DNA of 64,000 nt from WHSW01 sp033856255 (GTDB taxonomy: Bacteria > Actinomycetota > Thermoleophilia > Solirubrobacterales > 70-9), in assembly GCA_033856255.1 (NCBI GenBank), contig JAWVFH010000042.1, positions 1 through 64,000 on the forward strand. The letters are read 5' to 3'. Below are positions 60,322 to 64,000 of this stretch, one piece after another; position 1 is the first letter of the stretch; each line of letters begins with the position of its first letter. The translations under genes and the position numbers were made by a program. The notes beneath the pieces were generated by a model. The model was not told where the DNA came from. It saw only the letters and a list, made by a program, of their open reading frames with translations, and did not search any database.

Positions 60322-60755
60322 CCGCCGAGTCCCTTCTCGCGCAGCTCGGACAGGGCCGATTCGCCCTTCGAGATCTCCACGCCCATCACCCCGAGCACAC
60401 CGTCGGTCTTCGTGAACTGGATCTCCCGGTAGTCGACGACCTGCACCAGGTTGCCCCAGGGGTCGACGAAGTCGAGGCCCCGGCCGGGCCTGATCTCGGC
60501 TCCAGCCGCCTCCAGCGCCGCCCGCGCCGCCTCCTTGTCGTCGACGACGAGGCCGAAGTGGCGCGCGTCGTCGGCGATCTGCGAGCGACCCTCGGAGAGG
60601 GCGAGGAACTGATCGCCCATGTCGAGAAAGGCCATCCCCGGTATCCGGCCGCGGAGCTCGAACTCGAACACCGAGCCGTAGAACTCGAGCGCCGCGTCGA
60701 GGTCGCCGACCTCGAGCGCGACGTGGTTGATGCCGAGCAGACGGGGACGCGCCAT
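60315..60755 (-). CDS. VOC-family (glyoxalase/bleomycin-resistance) protein
   Basis: This 146-aa protein starts at ATG 60755. LLGINHVALEVGDLDAALEFYGSVF is the opening strand-helix of a VOC module with the first metal His; HFGLVVDDKEAARAAL carries the second His; the DFVDPWGNLVQVVDY strand holds the acidic end motif. It is a small dioxygenase-like or isomerase-like metal enzyme with unknown substrate. Confidence 0.9.
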   Translation of the reverse strand: MARPRLLGINHVALEVGDLDAALEFYGSVFEFELRGRIPGMAFLDMGDQFLALSEGRSQIADDARHFGLVVDDKEAARAALEAAGAEIRPGRGLDFVDPWGNLVQVVDYREIQFTKTDGVLGVMGVEISKGESALSELREKGLGGQ

Positions 60756-60762
60756 AGGCGTC

Positions 60763-60768
60763 AGGGTA
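60763..60768 (-). promoter_or_regulatory. -10 element TACCCT before the VOC gene
   Basis: On the minus strand TACCCT ends 7 nt before the ATG at 60755, in a 36-bp divergent gap. Confidence 0.4.
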
Positions 60769-60776
60769 GAGCGCGA

Positions 60777-60782
60777 TAGGGT
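60777..60782 (+). promoter_or_regulatory. -10 element TAGGGT before the SHOCT gene
   Basis: TAGGGT ends 9 nt before the ATG at 60792; GACGAGG just before the ATG could alternatively act as a ribosome site. Confidence 0.38.
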
Positions 60783-60791
60783 CCGACGAGG

Positions 60792-62141
60792 ATGAGCGAG
60801 GCGGGGGACAGCGCAACGAAGAGCCGGCGGGCCGTACCGCTCATCCTCATCGTCCTCGCGTCGATCATCGCCGTGGTCTCGATCTTCGCGATCTGGGCCA
60901 AGCGCCAGCTGCTCGAGACCGACACCTGGGTCGATACCTCCACCGAGCTGCTCCAGGACGAGGCGATCCAGGGCGCGCTCTCGGACTTCCTCGTCAACCA
61001 GCTCTACTCGAACGTCGATGTACAGGCCGAGATCGCCGCGCAGCTGCCGCCGCAGCTGGCGCCGCTCGCCGGCCCGATCTCGGGCGGCGTGCGCCAGCTC
61101 GCCACCCGGGCCGCCGACCGCATCCTCGCCGAGGCCAAGGTCCAGGACCTTTGGGAAGCCGCCAACCGGGCTGCGCACGAGAAGTTCCTCAACATCGTCG
61201 AGGGCGACGGAACCGCCGTCTCGACCAGCAACGGCACGGTGACGCTCGAGCTGGGCGCGATCCTCGACCAGCTGATCACCGAGCTCGGCCTGCCCGCGGA
61301 CCTGGCCTCGAAACTGCCGCCGGAGGCAGCCAGCCTCGAGATCCTCAAGTCCGACCAGCTCGAGGGGGCGCAGACGGCGGTCGACATCCTCCACACCCTC
61401 GCCTGGGCTCTGCTGGCCATCACCCTGCTCCTCTTCGCGCTCGCGATCTACCTCGCCGGCGCGCGCCGGCGCCAGACGCTGCGGACGGTCGGATTCGCGT
61501 TCATCCTGATCGGCGCGCTCGTCCTGCTCGCCCACCGGGCCGCCGGCACCGCGATCGTCGCCTCGCTCTCCGACGTCGCCAGCTCCGACGACGCGGTCAA
61601 TTCGGTGTGGACGATCGGCACCTCACAGCTGACCGAGATCGCCAACGGCGTGATCCTCTACGGCATCTTCGTCGTCATCGCGGCCTGGCTGGCCGGGCCG
61701 ACGTCGCTGGCGACCGGGATCCGCGACGGGATCGCGCCCTGGTATCGCCAGCCACGGTTCGCCTACGCGACCCTTGCGGTGTTGCTGATCGTGCTCTTCT
61801 GGTGGGATCCCACCCAGGGCACCCATCGCCTCGGTCCGTCGATCATCCTGATCGTGCTGCTCGCGATCGGGACCGAGTGCCTGCGCCGCCAGATCGCGCG
61901 CGAGTTTCCCGACCGCGTCACCGCCGGCTCCTCCGAGGGCGTCGCCCAGAGCATCGCGGCGCGGATGCGCGAGGCGCGCGAGCGCCGGGTCGCGGGCAGG
62001 CAGGCGCCCGACGCCCCAGCCACAGCCGTCGGCGACTCCCGGGCCGCCGAGCTCGAGCGGCTGGCGAAGCTGCGCGACTCCGGGGTCCTCACCGACGAGG
62101 AGTTCGCCGCCGAGAAGCAGCGGGTCCTGTCGGCGAGCTAG
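60792..62141 (+). CDS. integral membrane protein with C-terminal SHOCT domain
   Basis: This 449-aa protein has one N-terminal helix (about 15-35), an extracytoplasmic region of about 165 residues (with VDTSTELLQDEAIQGALSDFLVNQLY) and four further helices (from about 205). The C-terminus reads AAELERLAKLRDSGVLTDEEFAAEKQRVL, a clear SHOCT (short C-terminal) helix pair often found on oligomerising membrane proteins. No other family is recognised. Its TAG stop shares CTAG with the convergent desaturase stop. Confidence 0.8.
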   Translation: MSEAGDSATKSRRAVPLILIVLASIIAVVSIFAIWAKRQLLETDTWVDTSTELLQDEAIQGALSDFLVNQLYSNVDVQAEIAAQLPPQLAPLAGPISGGVRQLATRAADRILAEAKVQDLWEAANRAAHEKFLNIVEGDGTAVSTSNGTVTLELGAILDQLITELGLPADLASKLPPEAASLEILKSDQLEGAQTAVDILHTLAWALLAITLLLFALAIYLAGARRRQTLRTVGFAFILIGALVLLAHRAAGTAIVASLSDVASSDDAVNSVWTIGTSQLTEIANGVILYGIFVVIAAWLAGPTSLATGIRDGIAPWYRQPRFAYATLAVLLIVLFWWDPTQGTHRLGPSIILIVLLAIGTECLRRQIAREFPDRVTAGSSEGVAQSIAARMREARERRVAGRQAPDAPATAVGDSRAAELERLAKLRDSGVLTDEEFAAEKQRVLSAS

Positions 62142-63163
62142 GCGCCGGCGGTAACCGGCCGGCCGGCCGGAGCACGGACCAGGGCGCGCGCCTCGGCCCA
62201 GGTGAGCAGCCGGCCGCTGTCCTGGTCGATGAGCTTCAGCCGCACGCACCGGAAGCTGTCGCGGATCGTCAGCACCGGGACGTTGGCGAAGACCTCGTTC
62301 TCGTCGTGAGCGGCCTGCAGCCTGTAGTTCGGCACCCGCGCGTTCAGATGATGGACATGGTGGAGCCCGATGTTGCCGGTGAAGAACTGCAGCAGCTTCG
62401 GCAGCTTCAGGTACGAGCTGCCCTCGAGGGCGGCGTCGTCGTAGCTCCAGCGGTCGCTGCTCTCCCAGTAGACGTCCTCGAACTGGTGCTGGACGTAGAA
62501 CAGCCAGACGCCGGCCATCCCCGCCAGGTAAGCGGGCAGGACCTGGACCAGGAGGACGGTCGGGATCCCGAACGCCAGACAGAGCGCGGTCAGCGCCACG
62601 GCAAGCGTGAGGTTGGTGAGGATGATGCTGTTGCGAAGCCGGCGGCGCTTGTCGCGGGAGCTGATCCGGGGCCCGATCATCAGCGACCAGATCGGCCCGA
62701 GGCCGAACATCACCAGGGGGTTGCGAAAGAGGCGGTAGCCGAGCCGCTGCTGCCAGGAGCGGCTGTAGTACTCGGCCACGGTCAGGGTCGGCACGTCCCC
62801 CTGGCCGCGGCGGTCGAGGTCGCCGGCGGTCCCGTGGTGGACGGCGTGATCGAAGCGCCAGTTCTCGTACGTCTGCCAGACCAGCAGCGATGTGAAGCGC
62901 CCGACCCAGCGATTGCCGCGCTTGGTGGGCATGAACGAACCGTGCCCGCAGTCGTGAAAGACGATGAACGTCCGCAGCAGGAAGCCGCCGGCGGGGATCG
63001 CGAGTCCGAGCGTCAGGAAGATCGAATCGCCCGAGCTCATGTACATGAACGCGGTCAGCGCCAGATAGGGGACGACCGACGTAACGAGATCGAGGAAGCT
63101 GCGTGAGAGGCTCGCCTGCGCGTACGCCTCGATGTCCTGTCTCTGCTCAGCCGTCTTCGTCAT
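62138..63163 (-). CDS. membrane fatty acid desaturase
   Basis: This 341-aa protein starts at ATG 63163 behind GGAAGGG; the upstream extension to 63238 is unlikely. It has three His boxes: HDCGH (70-74), HAVHH (106-110) and HHVHH in GLHHVHHL. Two hydrophobic pairs of helices span the membrane (about 28-66 and 170-215). This is the acyl-lipid (DesA-like) desaturase pattern, which inserts a double bond into membrane fatty acyl chains using O2 and a reductant. The regiochemistry cannot be told. Confidence 0.92.
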   Translation of the reverse strand: MTKTAEQRQDIEAYAQASLSRSFLDLVTSVVPYLALTAFMYMSSGDSIFLTLGLAIPAGGFLLRTFIVFHDCGHGSFMPTKRGNRWVGRFTSLLVWQTYENWRFDHAVHHGTAGDLDRRGQGDVPTLTVAEYYSRSWQQRLGYRLFRNPLVMFGLGPIWSLMIGPRISSRDKRRRLRNSIILTNLTLAVALTALCLAFGIPTVLLVQVLPAYLAGMAGVWLFYVQHQFEDVYWESSDRWSYDDAALEGSSYLKLPKLLQFFTGNIGLHHVHHLNARVPNYRLQAAHDENEVFANVPVLTIRDSFRCVRLKLIDQDSGRLLTWAEARALVRAPAGRPVTAGA

Positions 63164-63286
63164 CCCGGTCGCCCTTCCACGTCGTTTTTGCACGCCGATG
63201 CCCGAGTCCCGGGCCACCGACTCTACGGCACCCGCCAAATCCGAGGTCTAGGACCTTATCGATCGACTGCGGTCAAACTGCCCCTC

Positions 63287-64000
63287 GTGTCCGACTCGCC
63301 CCGCTCCATCTTTTTGCGGTTTCTGCGCTTCGGGGCTCTCGCCTGGGGCGGCCCGGCGGCGCAGATCGCGATGATCAAGGCCGAGTGCGTCGACGAGCTC
63401 GGCTGGGTCTCGGAGGACACGTTCCGCAAGACGCTCGCCGTCTACCAGGTGCTGCCGGGGCCGGAGGCGCACGAGCTCTGCGTCTTCTTCGGGCGCCTGC
63501 GCGGCGGCAAGCTCGGCGGCTTCCTTGCCGGGCTCGGGTTCATGCTGCCCGGCTTCGTGCTCATGCTCGCCCTCTCGGCCGTCTACGTGGAGGCGAGCCT
63601 CGAGGGCCACCTAGACGAGCTCTTCTACGGGCTCACGGCGGCGGTCGGTGCGATCGTCGCCCGCGCCCTCGTCCGGCTCAGCCGCACCTTCATCACCGAC
63701 GTGCCGCTGGCGCTGATCGCGATCGCGGGCCTCGTCCTCACCCTCGCCTTCGACGCCACCTTCATCGTCGTGCTGCTCGGCGGCGGCCTCGTCTACGAGC
63801 TGTGGACGAACGCCGGGCGGTGGAGGGGGCGGGCGAGCTCGCTGGCTCCCGGGCCGGCGGTGCTCCTCCTCCTCGCCGGCACGGTGACCGTGTCGCTGAC
63901 GGCGACGATCTTCTGGGAGGGCCTGAAGGCCGGGCTGGTGACCTTCGGCGGCGCCTTCACCGTGATCCCCTTCCTCCAGCAGAGCGCCGTCGACGTGCAT
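63287..64000 (+). CDS. chrA: chromate transporter ChrA (5' part)
   Basis: The frame from GTG 63287 runs to the end of the window without a stop (238 codons seen). It has the ChrA N-terminal half: LRFGALAWGGPAAQIAMIKAE, VLPGPEAHELCVFFGRLRGG and FLAGLGFMLPGFVLML. The start of the second repeat is GLVTFGGAFTVIPFLQQ near the end, so this is the long two-domain form. The family exports chromate by antiport. It is divergent from the desaturase gene, with 123 bp between. Confidence 0.88.
   Translation, partial: MSDSPRSIFLRFLRFGALAWGGPAAQIAMIKAECVDELGWVSEDTFRKTLAVYQVLPGPEAHELCVFFGRLRGGKLGGFLAGLGFMLPGFVLMLALSAVYVEASLEGHLDELFYGLTAAVGAIVARALVRLSRTFITDVPLALIAIAGLVLTLAFDATFIVVLLGGGLVYELWTNAGRWRGRASSLAPGPAVLLLLAGTVTVSLTATIFWEGLKAGLVTFGGAFTVIPFLQQSAVDVH

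Overview
The window is very GC-rich (roughly 70%), uses GTG and TTG starts often, and carries actinobacterial-type genes throughout. The gene set is typical of the class Thermoleophilia (Solirubrobacterales and relatives): many large Sec-exported proteins with glycine-rich linkers and RTX-like tails, Opp/Dpp-type ABC transporters, a GAP-family membrane protein, and a kinase-AAA-cyclase fusion. This placement is inferred from gene content and composition; no rRNA gene is present. I see no insertion sequence, phage, CRISPR array or rRNA. Two tRNA-Ser genes are present (anticodons CGA and GGA).

Layout. 1-14.5 kb holds two peptide-type ABC import systems. The first is SBP(partial)-permease C-SBP-permease B-ATPase D-ATPase F; the second is SBP-B-C-D-F. 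A secreted Notum/pectin-acetylesterase-like hydrolase lies between them on the other strand. 14.5-17.4 kb has a cupredoxin lipoprotein translationally coupled to a membrane PAS-GGDEF-EAL protein. 17.4-20.6 kb has an MMPL exporter divergent from an ArsR repressor and an SRPBCC protein, with a promoter/operator in the 30-bp gap. 20.6-24.7 kb is a coupled unit of a SnoaL-like protein, a large secreted alpha/beta hydrolase and a zinc alcohol dehydrogenase. 24.8-30.2 kb holds exported or membrane proteins (FG-GAP repeats, PKD plus HExxH, an O-antigen-ligase-like protein, a three-repeat protein) and a probable broken TolB-type propeller gene.

30.2-36.9 kb has tRNA-Ser(CGA), a GAP protein, ytoQ, a diguanylate cyclase, tRNA-Ser(GGA), a possible PH-like protein, tadA, a canonical subtilase, a universal stress protein and a phosphotriesterase-family hydrolase. 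36.9-49.7 kb is one 12.8-kb leftward unit of two giant divergent subtilase/FG-GAP/RTX-tail proteins, a lipoprotein and a sialidase-like RTX-tail protein. 49.7-54.1 kb is a 1447-aa zinc ribbon-kinase-AAA-TPR-cyclase protein. 54.1-64 kb has cyclophilin, two VOC proteins, a repeat protein, a zinc metallopeptidase, a PQQ-propeller lipoprotein, rlmN, a 2-hydroxyacid dehydrogenase, a SHOCT membrane protein, a fatty acid desaturase and a truncated chromate transporter.

Main observations: (i) the 12.8-kb secreted-protein operon, whose two subtilase-like proteins keep Asp/His/Ser but carry GHGSG instead of GHGTH and Asp at the oxyanion-hole position; (ii) a kinase lacking the beta-3 lysine but with a lysine in the glycine loop, as in WNK kinases; (iii) a roughly 90-residue insertion inside the Cys cluster of one peptide-transporter ATPase; (iv) TANNNT hexamers 5-10 nt before the start codon at 15 gene heads, pointing to widespread leaderless transcripts.
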